A stretch of DNA of 64,000 nucleotides from Symsagittifera roscoffensis (GCF_963678635.1 NC_087067.1:45580515-45644514), one strand, 5' to 3'. Shown: positions 41,761 to 53,642, counted from the first letter of the stretch. Numbers and translations: made by a program. The notes: generated by a model from the sequence alone, not told the origin.

Positions 41761-44700
41761 ATGAGCAGCGGTGAACAAAGCAACTCGAACGCTTCTGTTC
41801 TGTTACCCATAGTTCAGCCAGCTGACATCAAAGAGTTCACGCAAGGCGTGTTCTTTTTCCAGGAATTGAACCCAAAAGCAAGACATTCCTTCCATCCTGC
41901 CAGGGCTAAGAAGACGACTATTCCTGTTAATACTGTGTCGCCACATCCAAAGTTCTTGGCTTATTTCAACAAGACAGAAATTGGCAGGCGCAAAGGTATG
42001 ATTAATGGATTCGATGCCGCTTACGTCCATTCTTGGCACCACACTGCTGTATACCCCCCCCCCCCCCACCAACCAAATTATTTAATTAGATTTTTTTCAG
42101 CTTCTGTCTCGCTAGAAAAATGAAGCAATTTTTCAGCGCTAATTTAGCGATAATCGATCGATAAAAAATTTGCATTTTTCCTGCGCTAGATTAGCGAAAA
42201 AACATTGATAAAATTCGCTATTAACGCAAGTTCATCGATGGCGATCTTTGTTTTTTTTCATCACTAATTTTCAATATGAGCCCAACCCGGGTACTTCAAT
42301 GTGTTTCTAAGCCGATATTTTTCAGGTCTCGACAGTCTGACCCCAAATGAACTAGCCCAGGTCAGTTCGAATCTTCCGATCGATCTCCAACAGGAACTTC
42401 TAAACGACGACGACGGAGGGGAGAGCGATGAGTTCCGAAACTCGCAGAAGTTCAAGTTCGAACAGTGCAAACAAGCTGCTTTTAACCTGTTGATGAAGGT
42501 CGCTTTCACTCTCGACACTTTTGATGAAGATGAACAAACTGTGACTGAAGAACTAGAGTCGCTATTGGCTGAGAATTTGGACCAATTGAGTGCCAATACA
42601 GCTTATGAGAAGCGAGAGTGGCAAACGCAAGCTTACAAGGTTCAACAGTTCCTAGATTTATGAGTTTTTTTTCAATATGATTGAGTCAACGTAGGGCTAA
42701 AGTTAATGAAACTGATTGAGGCAGAACACTTTATGAGTTGTTTCAGGGTACCGAAACGTTCTTTATAAAATTTATTGAGCAACTAAGCAACTTTAGACAG
42801 ATGGACGTTAACATTGACAGCAAACGAGGTTCAAACTACATTCAAAAGACTTAGTAGAATGTTTTACCAACTTAGGATGTGTTTTAAAATACCTATTGAT
42901 AAGCTTGTATGAAAAATATTTTAAAGCAATGATGCAATACGGCTTTTTTTTCCTGCTGCTAAAGACATCAAGACGGCTCATATCAAGGCAAAGCCCTGAA
43001 TGCTTCGACCGCATTTTAAGGTCTATGGAGTAGTGCTCACTTTTGAAAATGGATGACATACAAAATAATGAAAAAAAGCAGAATTCTGTTCCGAGTTTTT
43101 TTCTAAATCGTCCCACATGTGCTATCTAAAGTATAAATGATTTTTTTTCGCTTTTAGCGAACTATTAAATAGGCCAAATGGTTTGGCTTTTTTTCAATTT
43201 GGAACGATTCTTAAGACGAATTAAATCTCCGCTTACACGTTGATAGCACAAAATATATTGCGAGTTAATTGTCGCAAATTGGCCAAATTGGCAATTTTTA
43301 GACCCCATAACTTCAAGAACAATGAGCACAGGTGATATCTATTTTTGAATTTGAGCTGAAGAGAACAAAACTCTTTGAATGATATTAAGAAGCTTTGTCA
43401 AAAAGTGCAAGTAAAAAAGTTGCAAATTGTCTGGAGAGAAAAAAACACCCCGAGAACAATTATTCTGACATTTTTTTTTTGAAAATACTTGGAACAAAAA
43501 CTAATTAAGTTTAATTTTTTAACTAGCTGTTGCTGACAGAATGGTTTTATATCATTCGAAAAATACTGTTGTCTTAAGCTCAAAATTGAAAAAAAAAATA
43601 TTTTGCCTGTGATAATTTTTAAAAAGTTTGAAAATTGCTAATTGGGCCAATTTGGGACAACTGCGTTTCGTGATATTGACGCGTAAACAGAGATTTAATC
43701 CGTCTCAAACATTGTTCTAAATTGAATTGAGTCTTGCCATTAGGTCAATCTACTTTCCTGCAATATGCGAATTGTGTCACTTTGTACTTAACATAGCATT
43801 TGGATGTTGGTCAAAAAATCTCGAAAAGCTTTTTTTTTCTTCGAAAACTCCATCTTTTTTTTTAAAGCGAGCACTACTCTATAGACACTAAAAGGCACTG
43901 GGAACATTCAGGGCTTTGCTCTGATACAAGCAGTGTTGTTCTGATTAATAATGATAATTTTAGGATGAAGCTGCTGCTGTGGAGCGTGAAAGTGTCGACA
44001 TGCACACTCCCTCGGTGTTCCAGGCACCCTCTACATCTGAGTCAGCCAAGATGGCAACATCGCCTCTCAATCCACAGGGAACACTCAGAACACCCGTTCC
44101 TCCTCTGAACTCCGTAACTAACATTGCACTTATGTTTATATAGAGAGAGTTGCAAAAAGTTGGAAGAAGGTCGAGAGTACTGACCTTCCCTCAGACATTT
44201 TCAACGTAGCTTCTGAAGTTGAGTTGATAAACTCTCCTCCTTCAAATTGAACATTGCTAAACTGTATAAACACCTGTAGATGAAAAAAAAAACAGAATTA
44301 ATTATAAAGATCAAATGACCTAATTGAGAAAAATTTTGCATGCTTAAGCTAATTTTCCAGACAAAGTATGTCTCAAGATCCTCCAAAATTTGGAACCTTT
44401 TGCAAATTGTTATAGTTAATGCCAAAAAATTGACCTCGAGTAGTTAAATGGGACAAATTATACCATTTTAGGTTAATGATAAACATTAAATGAACTTGAA
44501 CGTTAACAATTTATTCCGGCTGAAGAGAAAACCAAAACCACATCAGCTCGTCGCAGGGCATGCACCTTGAAAATCCGTTGGCGTATGAACTTCATTTTGA
44601 ATCAAATGCTTGTTTTAATTTAATAATGCTAAGCCAAAAAAATCATTTACCGAGATATCGATATATATCCTGTACTTGTTTTTTTTTTCAAATAAAAACT

Positions 44701-47700
44701 AGACTCCAAAAATTCGCCTTGCCTTGTTTGGGCGTTTGCTATCTGTGAAAATTCAAGCACATAACAGTTTTTTCTTTCTTTTTTTTCAGAAAAAGCCATT
44801 TGGGAATGCCTTTCAAGCCAACAAATCGCGAGCGCCTTCTTTAGTTCCAGTTCAGCAGATGGCGACCATTGTGAATGATGCCGTCAGTCTTGCTGGATCC
44901 GAGAACCAAGACACTCTCGGGCCCCTGCCGACAGCCAACTCGATGAGCAAAATCAAAAGTAATTAATTAAGAAGTAATAAATTGGTTCACAGGAAGTCAA
45001 TGGTTCTTCGAGTGACGTAGCATATTTTTCGTGTAATGACTATGATTTTTTTTTTCGTCTGATTACTATGTTTGAACGAATCTTTTGCGTTATTTTCATA
45101 ATATATCGTTTTTATTACTGAAAATTATTACGCTCTTTATGGGGATCAGAAACAGGTCGCAATACCTGACAATCTCTAACCACATGTTTGAATTTATGAA
45201 AACGATTAAATATTATTGTTTTTCTCGAATCAAGTGGAATTTTACTGTTAAACGTTTGGTAATATTTGGGTTGGTTTTGCATATTGCATCTTTCGTTTGA
45301 TGACTGATTTCATTATTTTCAGGTGCGTTCCGTGGCTCTTCGCGACAGAGGACAACTTCGGGTTCGGACGAGAGCGAGACTGGCAGTCGGAGATCCCGAA
45401 TGAGCACGAGGAGTGGAAACAGAAGTGGTCATTTGGCCGGACATTCCACCCCTCCAGGTGGGAACCCAAGTCCAAATTTATGCAGAAGCTAATTTTGTGC
45501 GACGATTTGTAGCATTGTTTCTATTCCTATGATAGGATCCTTCCTTTTGTTACTTTTGACTGTGATACTGTAACTTTGTTTTCGGTTTCAATTCAGTTTT
45601 TGCTATCAATTCGGCGGTTTTTGTAGTCCGATTAAACTACAAACCGTCGCTCCGTAGCAAAAAAGGAGAGGTGCAAAAAGGAGAGTATTAATATCCTGAT
45701 TGTAACTTTACTAACTTTGAACATTTTTAACCCTTTAATCGACCTAAGAAGTTTGGATCATAATTTCGGCTTAGAGGCCTCAGATTGCATTCTTTGATGA
45801 AGGAAAAAAATGCTATCATAAGATGGTCGGACTTAAAGGGAGATTCGACCCCCTCAGAGGTTCGAAACTACAAGAATTTGACCCCTCGTCTTGCTACAAT
45901 TTTACGATTTATACCTTGTCGGCCGACCGAGCTTAAAATTTTCCAAAAGGCATCTTCGGTGCCAGTATTTAATATTTAGTTTTAAAGGGGTAGCGTACGC
46001 CAAAATTTGAAATTTTTGGTCAAAACGTGTTCTGAGAGAGTTCGGAAGATTAATTTGGACGACCTAAACAATGGATCGACAATTGTTTGAAAATGTTTTG
46101 GAAATCCCCCATCCCATTAGAAAAAAAAACTGAATCGGCTCTGTACATCTGCGTCATTTTAAAGTGGAGGTGGGCACAAAACGTTTTAAAAGTTTTAAGT
46201 GCTTTGTTGCTGAGTCGTAAGTTTTGTTGCATAGCTAATTCAAATTTGAAATATTTTGTCTTGCTCGAATGTTTTTCTATAAATAAACTTTTTTTTCAAG
46301 GCAATCCGAGGCAAACTTATGAAAATTTTAGTAAGATATAATTAGCTTTATTTGATGGTTTTTTTTATGGATAAATCCGTTTTGACTAATAGTTTTCAAG
46401 GCTAATTTTGCAATTAATTATAATCTCTTTTTTGTGAGAAGCTCAAAAATTTTTTGCCTATGAAACTTCAATTTTCAAAGTAGCTACTAATTTCAAAATT
46501 TTGGTTGTAAACCCATTAAATTAATGTTTTTGTATATCTAATTTTTTAATTTAGTTCTTCGCCGACTAAGAGCAAACGGTTTGTAAAATTTTGTGTCGAT
46601 GATTCTATTTTGGTCAATGTGATGTTTTCTTGTAATTGATAACTGATAAATCGAACCCTCGATTTTTCTTCTCTGTTTTCAATTTCTAATTATCTGGCGT
46701 TGAAAATGTGTGAAGACTCAATAAAGCACGGTTAATTTTAATAAGTTCGGGACAGAAAATATGCACGATTAATTAATTTTGGGTTAAGTACCAACAGAAA
46801 AAAAAACACCTCTAGCAGTGTGCTTCTTTAGAAAAATCGCGAACTTGTAATGTAACGTGCAGAGGTTGATCTTTTATAAAGATAATGTAAAATACAAGGG
46901 CGGATATAATATTTCTGGGACCTACTTAACAATCTACCCCCTCCTCTTCCAAGAAAGGGGGAGATTGTAAAGTAGATCAAAATGGTAGATCAAAATGGTC
47001 GATTTTTCCACCAATCAGAATGCAGCAAAATTCGACTTCTCAATACAAGCTCTAGTGCTAATTTACTGTATTTATTTATCGGGGTGGAGATTCTTTAGGT
47101 GATACCATAGGGGGAGGGGGATTGTTAAGTAGATCAGATTTCTGCTATATAGCCTCTATTCAAGAAATCAAATGTTTTAATTATTCGATGCATCGTATTG
47201 TGCTAAAACTATTGTAGTGCTTGACAAATTATGATAAAAGGCCGCAATTTTTTTTATTTTGGCGCCCATAAGGCAATGAGAAAAAAGGAGGATGCAGGGG
47301 GAGTTCTATCTAGCTCCGCATATCCGCCCTTTTAGTTATACACTCAAATATATTTAAAAAAATCATTAAAAAGTTATAATATATACCACCATTGAATTGC
47401 TCTAGAACAAATGTTGATCGTCTGCTTCTCTCTTCTTTCCAATTGATGCCGTAGATCTTAGAAAAATGAAACAGATTTCTAAAACGTCGTTGACTGCTCC
47501 ATATTGAATTGATATCTTTCTTTTGATTTTTTCACTTCGTCTGCTGGAATGTTCTAGAGGAAATAATGACGGTATGCTTCTTTCTACTATATCATTGATA
47601 TTCTAGCCGCTGAAGAGACATCGTGGCAAAGTTATTGGAAAAAAATAAACTGCCAGGGGCGGATTTAGGAGAAAGGGGTGGAAGCGGACACCCTCCTCCT

Positions 47701-48456
47701 CCCTCTGGGATTCGACCCCCTGTCGACCCAAAGGGTCCCCCTTTGTACTATTTTGATATATCCATTTTTGGTGACGGACACTAAAAATTTTCTTAAATCG
47801 ATTTTGGCGCCAATATATAATAATTTTGAGGGTGGAGCGCGCGCCGTAAAAACGTGATTTTTTGGTCAAGCCTTTTTTGGCCTGTTTTTTCAAAATTTTG
47901 CTTGCGGCGCAGAAAGTTTGGCCAAAACAGAGTCTTTTTAATGCATTGGAATGGATTTGACAGGGCTGGAAAAATCAATTTGGTCAGCCTAAAAAAAGTC
48001 TTCCAAAATTTATTGAAAACCCTCCACCCTCGAGAAAATCCTAGATCCGCCCCTGAAACTGGCCATTTTATTCATTTTTCTTATTACATTACATCACAAT
48101 ATATTCCGTACTGTCGAGAAATGGATTGCAAACAATTTTATACAGATAATGTATCATAAACCTTAAAAAAATCGATTAAAAGTTGGTTTGATGCAAATAG
48201 TGACAGATGTTAATGGAATGTTCTAGAACAAATAGTGACGGTGTGCTTCTCGTTGGAGTCCAAAGAGTGTGAAGAGAAGGGATGGATAGTTCACTCTGCA
48301 GCCGACTCCAGTGCGGAGGACAAAAGGTACACTGCTGTGTTGATCTACAAGATGATCCATGCATCGGGGGAGAAGATTAGAGATCAGGATTTCATCGAGG
48401 AGAAGGAGGGCAGGGGTGACAACGGGGTGCAGATCGATTACTGGGGCAACAAAAAG
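41761..48456 (+). CDS. Unrecognised multi-exon host gene (exons A-F, possibly continuing)
   Basis: Six exons: A 41761-41995, B 42326-42639, C 43964-44113, D 44790-44958, E 45323-45457, F 48227-48456. Phases 1, 0, 0, 1, 1, 0 agree and give 411 codons without a stop. Exons are GC-richer than introns; acceptors are good, but the exon B donor (AAG|GTTCAA) is weak. N-terminal residues 1-80 contain 'FTQGVFFFQELNPKARHSFH'. Exon B is acidic and helical ('LPIDLQQELLNDDDGG', 'ESLLAENLDQLSAN'). C-E are Ser/Pro/Arg-rich and look disordered. F is a compact fold ('EQIVTVCFSLESKECEEKGW', 'YTAVLIYKMIH'). I do not recognise the family. If the last donor is not used, the frame ends at a TGA at 48472-48474 with an AATAAA at 48481, making F terminal. 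The join of E to F rests on phase alone. Confidence 0.6.
42972..43935. repeat. Fold-back element, ~960 bp, in intron B-C
   Basis: Long diverged arms pair across a centre near 43450. 'CAAAGCCCTGAATG' near 42990 pairs with 'CATTCAGGGCTTTG' near 43907; 'GGAGTAGTGCTCACTTTTGA' near 43026 pairs with 'AAAGCGAGCACTACTCTATA' near 43864; 'GACGAATTAAATCTCCGCTT' near 43216 pairs with 'AAACAGAGATTTAATCCGTC' near 43686; 'TGAATGATATTAAGAAG' near 43376 pairs with a block near 43550. No transposase. Confidence 0.8.
44114..45322 (+). other. Introns C-D and D-E of the unrecognised gene (with exon D between them)
   Basis: Introns of 676 (44114-44789) and 364 (44959-45322) bases, AT-rich, no repeat recognised. 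Confidence 0.45.
45458..46894 (+). other. First part of intron E-F
   Basis: AT-rich; no gene or repeat recognised before the MITE at 46895. Confidence 0.45.
46895..47332. mobile_element. MITE with AAGGGCGGATAT terminal repeats
   Basis: The left end CAAGGGCGGATAT (46895) and right end ATATCCGCCCTT (ending 47332) are inverted, with TA on both sides that could be a TA target duplication. Inside, a diverged pair around GTAAAGTAGATCA (46970) and GTTAAGTAGATCAGA (47123) recurs. About 438 bp, no ORF. A Tc1/mariner-type TA target is possible but unproven. Confidence 0.65.
47353..47620 (+). repeat. Two degenerate duplicates of the 5' end of exon F
   Basis: The acceptor and first ~25 bases of exon F (acceptor TTCTAG, exon from 48227) recur at 47406 (acceptor CTCTAG) and at 47558 (acceptor TTCTAG). 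In the exon phase, copy 1 would read Glu-Gln-Met-Leu-Ile-Val-Cys-Phe-Ser and copy 2 Glu-Glu-Ile-Met-Thr-Val-Cys-Phe, against Glu-Gln-Ile-Val-Thr-Val-Cys-Phe-Ser in exon F; both then hit stops. Upstream intron sequence is also shared (AAAAAATCATTAAAAAGTT near 47358 with AAAAAAATCGATTAAAAGTT near 48165). These look like decayed tandem exon duplications. Confidence 0.65.
47655..48055. mobile_element. MITE with CAGGGGCGGAT-type terminal repeats (hAT-like)
   Basis: Left end (C)AGGGGCGGATTTAGGA and right end TCCTAGATCCGCCCCTG are inverted. The flanks AAACTGCC and AAACTGGC match at 7 of 8 bases, fitting an 8-bp hAT target duplication. 401 bp, non-coding. A similar right-end relic lies near 31481. 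Confidence 0.72.
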
Positions 48457-49248
48457 GTAAAGGCGTGGAATTGAGACCCTAATAAAAAGCCACTAGGCAT
48501 GGAAGTATCTAGAATTTTATCGAGGGGGGTTTTTCAAAAAATACTCAGAAACTTTATTAATTTTTGGTCGGGCAAAATTGATTTTCCGATGGCTTCCAAA
48601 ACACCATAAAGACTCTTTCTTTCTTATCTTTTTGCGCAGCTTCCTAAAAAAAAAGCCGGAAAAACTGTTTCTTCCCACTTTTTAGAAGCGTTGGACCAAT
48701 AAATGGCGCACCCTTTTCAAAATTAGTACATATTGGCGCCAAAGAAAAACTTATGGCCGGTGGCCTGAAAAAGTCATGAAAATGGACCTTTTGTGTCCGC
48801 AAGCCAACTGGTGTTCCTTTACCCTAAATCTGCCCTGCCAAAAGATTGTCCCCCTAAATTGATCAATCGAATTGCTCCCCTGAAGTTGAAAAAACAGTGA
48901 TTTTAACGGCTCTTTTCCAGTTTAAACCTCCTCGTAAAATTACGTAAAGTTAATTAAAAACTGTTGATACGGCAGTTTGCATGTCAGAAACCTTGTGAAA
49001 ATATATTCACTTGTTCACGCTGACACATTTAAAAAAAATTTAGAACACCGAAAGTATAGGCTTTTGTAAATTGAGTTTCACAAAAACTCATGGGGGACTA
49101 GAAAAGTGCCAATTTAACGCTCAAACCGCTAAACTCGGTGGAACCTGATCTAAACTACATTTTATAATTGGATAAATTAAATGTTTTACCACTGTAAAAT
49201 ATTTCATATTAACCAATCATAATCCATCTAACTAACAACCCACTTATT
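48457..49248. other. Stretch between exon F and LTR element 2
   Basis: AT-rich; a decayed MITE-like stretch may lie around 48500-48870 (TCTAGAATTTTATCGAGGGG; CTAAATCTGCCCTGCC). Either intron or 3' flank of the preceding gene. Confidence 0.4.
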
Positions 49249-49548
49249 TGTAAGTGCTGAAATTACTTGTAATTTCAGCACCAGAGAGATTTGAATTTAA
49301 CTTAAGAATTAGTTGCCTCTCCGAGAGAACTTCAGCAGCCGCAATAAACCAGTATACCCTAGATCAATTGAGCCTAGCAGAGACTAGTTAAACACCCTGA
49401 GACTAGTAAGTATAAGAGTAAGATTAGGATCGGTATTAGACTAAGAAGTTGCACGAATCTATCCGGCTGAAAATAAGATAGCGTGACGAGCAGACGGTGT
49501 ACCCTATCCGAAATTACTCTATGAGTTAACCACTTCGCTTATAACTCA
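49249..49548 (+). repeat. Candidate 5' LTR of element 2
   Basis: About 300 bases starting TGTAAGTGCTG and ending CA just before a primer-binding-like TGGTGCGACC. It contains the hairpin TGCTGAAATTACTTGTAATTTCAGCA (49255-49280; arms TGCTGAAATTAC and GTAATTTCAGCA) and GCAATAAACC, a polyadenylation-type signal, near 49341. No second LTR copy lies in the window, so the call rests on features only. Confidence 0.5.
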
Positions 49549-49550
49549 TC

Positions 49551-49560
49551 TGGTGCGACC
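49551..49560 (+). other. Candidate primer-binding site TGGTGCGACC
   Basis: TGG plus seven bases, two bases after the CA end of the LTR candidate: the usual place and 5'-TGG start of a tRNA primer-binding site. The matching tRNA was not determined. Confidence 0.45.
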
Positions 49561-50803
49561 ATAAGTCTCGAATAAGACCTTAATAGCTTAGAGCTAACAA
49601 AAAATAGATTAGAAATTAGACAAAACATTTTCAAAATGTTATACGGTAATATTTTAATGGAAATGTCTCTACGACTCAATAGATCAGAGCCGATATTCCG
49701 AACGATAATAGAATTACCCGGAATTGGAAGAAGACCTCGGACAAGAGACGACATACGACAAAGTAGAAACTTACCATTTAGTTATATGATTGTACGGCAA
49801 AAGCCAACACAAAGTTTTGTATTTAGATTCTTATTAGCAATGAATTTAGATTTTCATTAGCAAACATAAAATTTTGAAGTAAATCTTCATGATCATTTCA
49901 GGCGCTAAACAAAATTATTAATGTACAATAACGATTGATAAAAAGATCTCAGATCGTTTTCTTAATTTCTGCTGTATTATATAAAACATATTTGAAAAAT
50001 AATTATTTAAAAATAAAAATAAAAATTAGTAGCATGACAATAAATTGTTTGTAATCATAAATCATTCGTTGTCCCAGCTCCATCACCTAAACATAACAGC
50101 AATCATAAGCTCACTAATATCATTAAAGAACTAAATCTTTTATTCAATAAATTTAAATCATTTTAAACTTAAATTCACTCAATTTTTAAAATCAGATCAT
50201 CAAGGCTTATCCTTGGATCTTAATAAATTTTCTATCTCAATAAAATTAAAACCTGAGCATCAAGGCCTATCCTTGGATCAACAGAACAATGTTGTTCTCC
50301 CCCACCCACTTAGCAAGTGTCTAACGACCTCAAACGTCGATTCACTACCCAACCTTTTCAAAAGACCCAGGACTAATGGAAATTTTAAATAATACTAACC
50401 ATTCAAATTAGGCTAAACAGTGAAGAACTTCGGTTATTCATCCTTCACTTGAACCCTCCTCTTACCAGACCCAGGATAGATCTTAGACTTGGTAAGTTTA
50501 AAACAGTATCTAACGAACTACTTGCGTTATACCTAATTATACCTGAACCTTGTGGATCGATTTACTATTCTCCAACCCTTGAACACAATCACTACCCCTA
50601 AGTAAGATTAAGTAAGTTAACACCTTAGCTTAGACTAGCCACGAAGAGTAAAAAATCATAGTCCGGAATCGATATACTTTTCTCTCCAACCTTGAACAAA
50701 AAGATAAGACCCAGGTTAAGCTAACCAAAAAAAATTGTAAGGACTAACAGTCTAAGGAAATAGAAATAACTAACAACTTCTTGCATCCCTCATCCTAAAC
50801 CTT
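49561..50803 (+). other. Leader of element 2 with twin stem-loops
   Basis: Non-coding, about 1.2 kb. Two stem-loops exactly 60 bases apart, CAAGG-CTTAT-CCTTG (50201-50215) and CAAGG-CCTAT-CCTTG (50261-50275), are each followed by GATC. The word ACCCAGG recurs near 50368, 50469 and 50709. Paired hairpins in such leaders often serve dimerisation or packaging; here that is inference. Confidence 0.55.
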
Positions 50804-51250
50804 ATGTTATTCAAAAACTTAGGAAATAAACAAGCAATCCTTTTACACAACTGTGAAATAGATAACAAAAAATACGATCTTGTAATCACACCTCATACAC
50901 AAACAGTTGGATACATTAGAACAAAACGACAAACAATAAAAAGAAAAATTATAAACAAACAAAGACAAATCACACGAAAAAGATTTTCAAAAAATAGAAA
51001 CGCATTTTCTGAATCAGAAGCCAGCAGTTTAGATGAACTCTACAAATTAAAAGAATCAGTTGATAAAAATTGTCCCATCCACGATCAATTATATTTTTCC
51101 GACTCAGAAACAACTTCAAATTCATCAAAAAGAGGAAAAAGAAGAATAAAAAAGCAATACAAACACAAACCAGTACACTTGTATAACTGGAATCAACCAA
51201 TTAGACACATCGATAGTTATATATTAACAGTCATCAAACGAAAAAAATGA
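50804..51250 (+). CDS. First small ORF of element 2
   Basis: 148 codons, basic (Lys/Arg-rich middle and tail) with a Ser/Asp-rich stretch; no known domain. Its stop overlaps the next ATG by ATGA, the same junction type as in element 1. Possibly a pre-Gag nucleic-acid-binding part. Confidence 0.45.
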   Translation: MLFKNLGNKQAILLHNCEIDNKKYDLVITPHTQTVGYIRTKRQTIKRKIINKQRQITRKRFSKNRNAFSESEASSLDELYKLKESVDKNCPIHDQLYFSDSETTSNSSKRGKRRIKKQYKHKPVHLYNWNQPIRHIDSYILTVIKRKK

Positions 51251-52383
51251 GCCACACTCAAAGTGACGATAGTCCAGATGATGAAGCAGTTTACCCCTTT
51301 CTTATAGATTCACCCGACGATAGAGGTCAACATGATTTTTGCAAGAACTTACTCGTAAATTTGTTTGAACCCGGAATCAGTCCATGCAAAGCAGAATTCT
51401 CAAGTGTAAAAATCAAAAGACAAATTATTGAACATTATTTGAAAGACATATGTTATCTACCACAATAATATGGAATCTACACCATAGAAGTCAGCACACC
51501 CAATACAGCCCATCGCAAATATATAATCCAAACAGACGATATTGAATTAGAATTTTCAAAAGTATTCCTAGAATATATCAAAAGCATACAATATCATAAT
51601 TCACAAAGAGCAAACTCCATATTCACTAACGAAGTTTTTGCAATAATATATACTTATATATCTATATTAGAAAAAACAGAATTTCAAAGTATCTCACCAA
51701 CTGAAACATCCAAACATACAAAAGTACGAAATGAAATCGCATTATTTTCAACATTTCTACATATAATTAAAGAAAATTTCACTAAAGATGATGTTTCACA
51801 ACACACTAAACATGATTTACAAAAGATTTTAGCATGGTTCAAAATAGATTATTTCACCCACAATTTAGATTTAATTTCACAAGCAAGAAAAAATTTCAGA
51901 CCTCAGAATACAAATGACGACACTTTCCTTTCAGAACAATCAGACTACGTTTGGGACCCTGAATGGTCTCATCCTACAATGATAAACATCCCACAATCTA
52001 TCTCAAGTCAAGCAATAAGTACAATATCTTATCACAGAGATTATGTAAAAGTAATACCATTAACCATTGATGCAACACCATTAAACTATAATACATTCTT
52101 ACCTGATACACGAAATAACAGTTTAAATTCGACCGTCATACATAACGAAAACCTTAATGGAACTAGAAATCTTACACAACAAGATATTCAAACACCATCA
52201 CACATCATAAATGAAGAAATCGTTCAAACAACAACAACTACACAACAAAGTATTTCACCAATACAACCAAATTTGACAACACCAAGAAATACAAATACTT
52301 CATTGGCACAAGTAACCTTACAATCAACCGTTAAACTATTCCAAAATATTCACATATGGATTATCAAACGTATAGACCAATGA
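51247..52383 (+). pseudogene. Second ORF region of element 2
   Basis: Begins MSHTQSDDSPDDE. It reads as a largely helical acidic region followed by a Thr/Gln/Asn-rich tail. No recognised domain; its end overlaps the start of the Gag capsid-like ORF. Part of a broken element. Confidence 0.4.
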
Positions 52384-53642
52384 CAATACCGTCAAAAACA
52401 CGAAAACCATTCACAAGAAACACCTTTGCAGAACACAATTATAATTATGCTCACAAACTAAGAACAAACCAACCTCCCCGAAAAAATACACAAAATTTTA
52501 ATCACGTATGTTCCAATTATTGGAATCTCCCGAAAACATCGACCAATTCAGTAAGTTTTCCAGATAATCCACAACCTACACAGGATTATAGTGAAAATTA
52601 CCCATTCTCTCAACAAAATAATAATAATCAATATACACCATATAATACAAACTATTTATCATCTGATAAAGACGACTATCATCAACCAGATATTTTTTCA
52701 GCATACACTGAAGAATATCGCACACAAAGACCACGACAACCTCAACCACCTCGAAATATAAAAATTTACCCACAAAATCCAACAGATATACAAAATCCAC
52801 AACAAATGCATATACAAAACCCATTTAACACACAATCTTTCCAACCAATACAACCACAAAACCCAATGTTAATGCAGTCTTATCAACCAACTCAAATGCA
52901 AAATGAAATACCGCTTCCATATTACCTTCAGCAACACGAAATAACAAAAAATCAACTTTCAAATTTTTCGCAAATGCCAAATGCCGCAGAATCACTACAG
53001 ATGACAATGAATCCATACCTCATGGGTGGATCATCAATAACATCCAATAAACCACTGATGGTATTCACAGGAACAGATTCTGAATATTCTGTAGAAGACT
53101 ATTTAAATGCAGTAACAGCAAATTTGATTTTAAATATAGGACCTGAACCAATTAATACGCCACTACATCAAAACTGGATACATCGACGCACAGAGTTGAT
53201 ACAAACAACTTTAGACGGCGCAGCCCAAAAATGGTTTTCAGTATTGCCTATAGAAATAAAATCAAATTGGAAAAGGTTTACACAAGAATTTTCAAAAATG
53301 TTTGACTCCGAAAGAAAGAAACAACACCAAAGAGTTTTATGTAATGAAATTCGCAGATTACCAAATGAAACTATCAAACAATTAGCAGTACGTATCGAAA
53401 CACTAGTTCGAAAAGCATATTCACTTAATACACATGACTACAAAAACACAAAAATGACAGAAATTTTAATGATGACCTTAACACCTCAATTAAGGAAAAT
53501 AGCAATAAAAAAGAGAGCATCTCATCCTTCCTCAATTCGAGAACCAGACTTAGATTTTCGAAATTTAGTAGATAAACTAGAACAAGCCGAAATCACAATG
53601 AAACTCGAAGAAACAGAAAAATCTAAAACTACAATATGTTAA
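52356..53642 (+). CDS. Gag capsid-like ORF of element 2
   Basis: 428 codons. The first ~210 residues are Gln/Pro/Asn-rich low complexity. Residues ~230-420 are a Ty3/Gypsy capsid-like helical domain ('DYLNAVTANLIL', 'GAAQKWFSVLPIEIKSNWKR', 'FTQEFSKMF', 'RLPNETIKQLAVRIETLVRK', 'LTPQLRKIAIKKR'). Followed by the zinc-knuckle region. Confidence 0.7.
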   Translation: MDYQTYRPMTIPSKTRKPFTRNTFAEHNYNYAHKLRTNQPPRKNTQNFNHVCSNYWNLPKTSTNSVSFPDNPQPTQDYSENYPFSQQNNNNQYTPYNTNYLSSDKDDYHQPDIFSAYTEEYRTQRPRQPQPPRNIKIYPQNPTDIQNPQQMHIQNPFNTQSFQPIQPQNPMLMQSYQPTQMQNEIPLPYYLQQHEITKNQLSNFSQMPNAAESLQMTMNPYLMGGSSITSNKPLMVFTGTDSEYSVEDYLNAVTANLILNIGPEPINTPLHQNWIHRRTELIQTTLDGAAQKWFSVLPIEIKSNWKRFTQEFSKMFDSERKKQHQRVLCNEIRRLPNETIKQLAVRIETLVRKAYSLNTHDYKNTKMTEILMMTLTPQLRKIAIKKRASHPSSIREPDLDFRNLVDKLEQAEITMKLEETEKSKTTIC

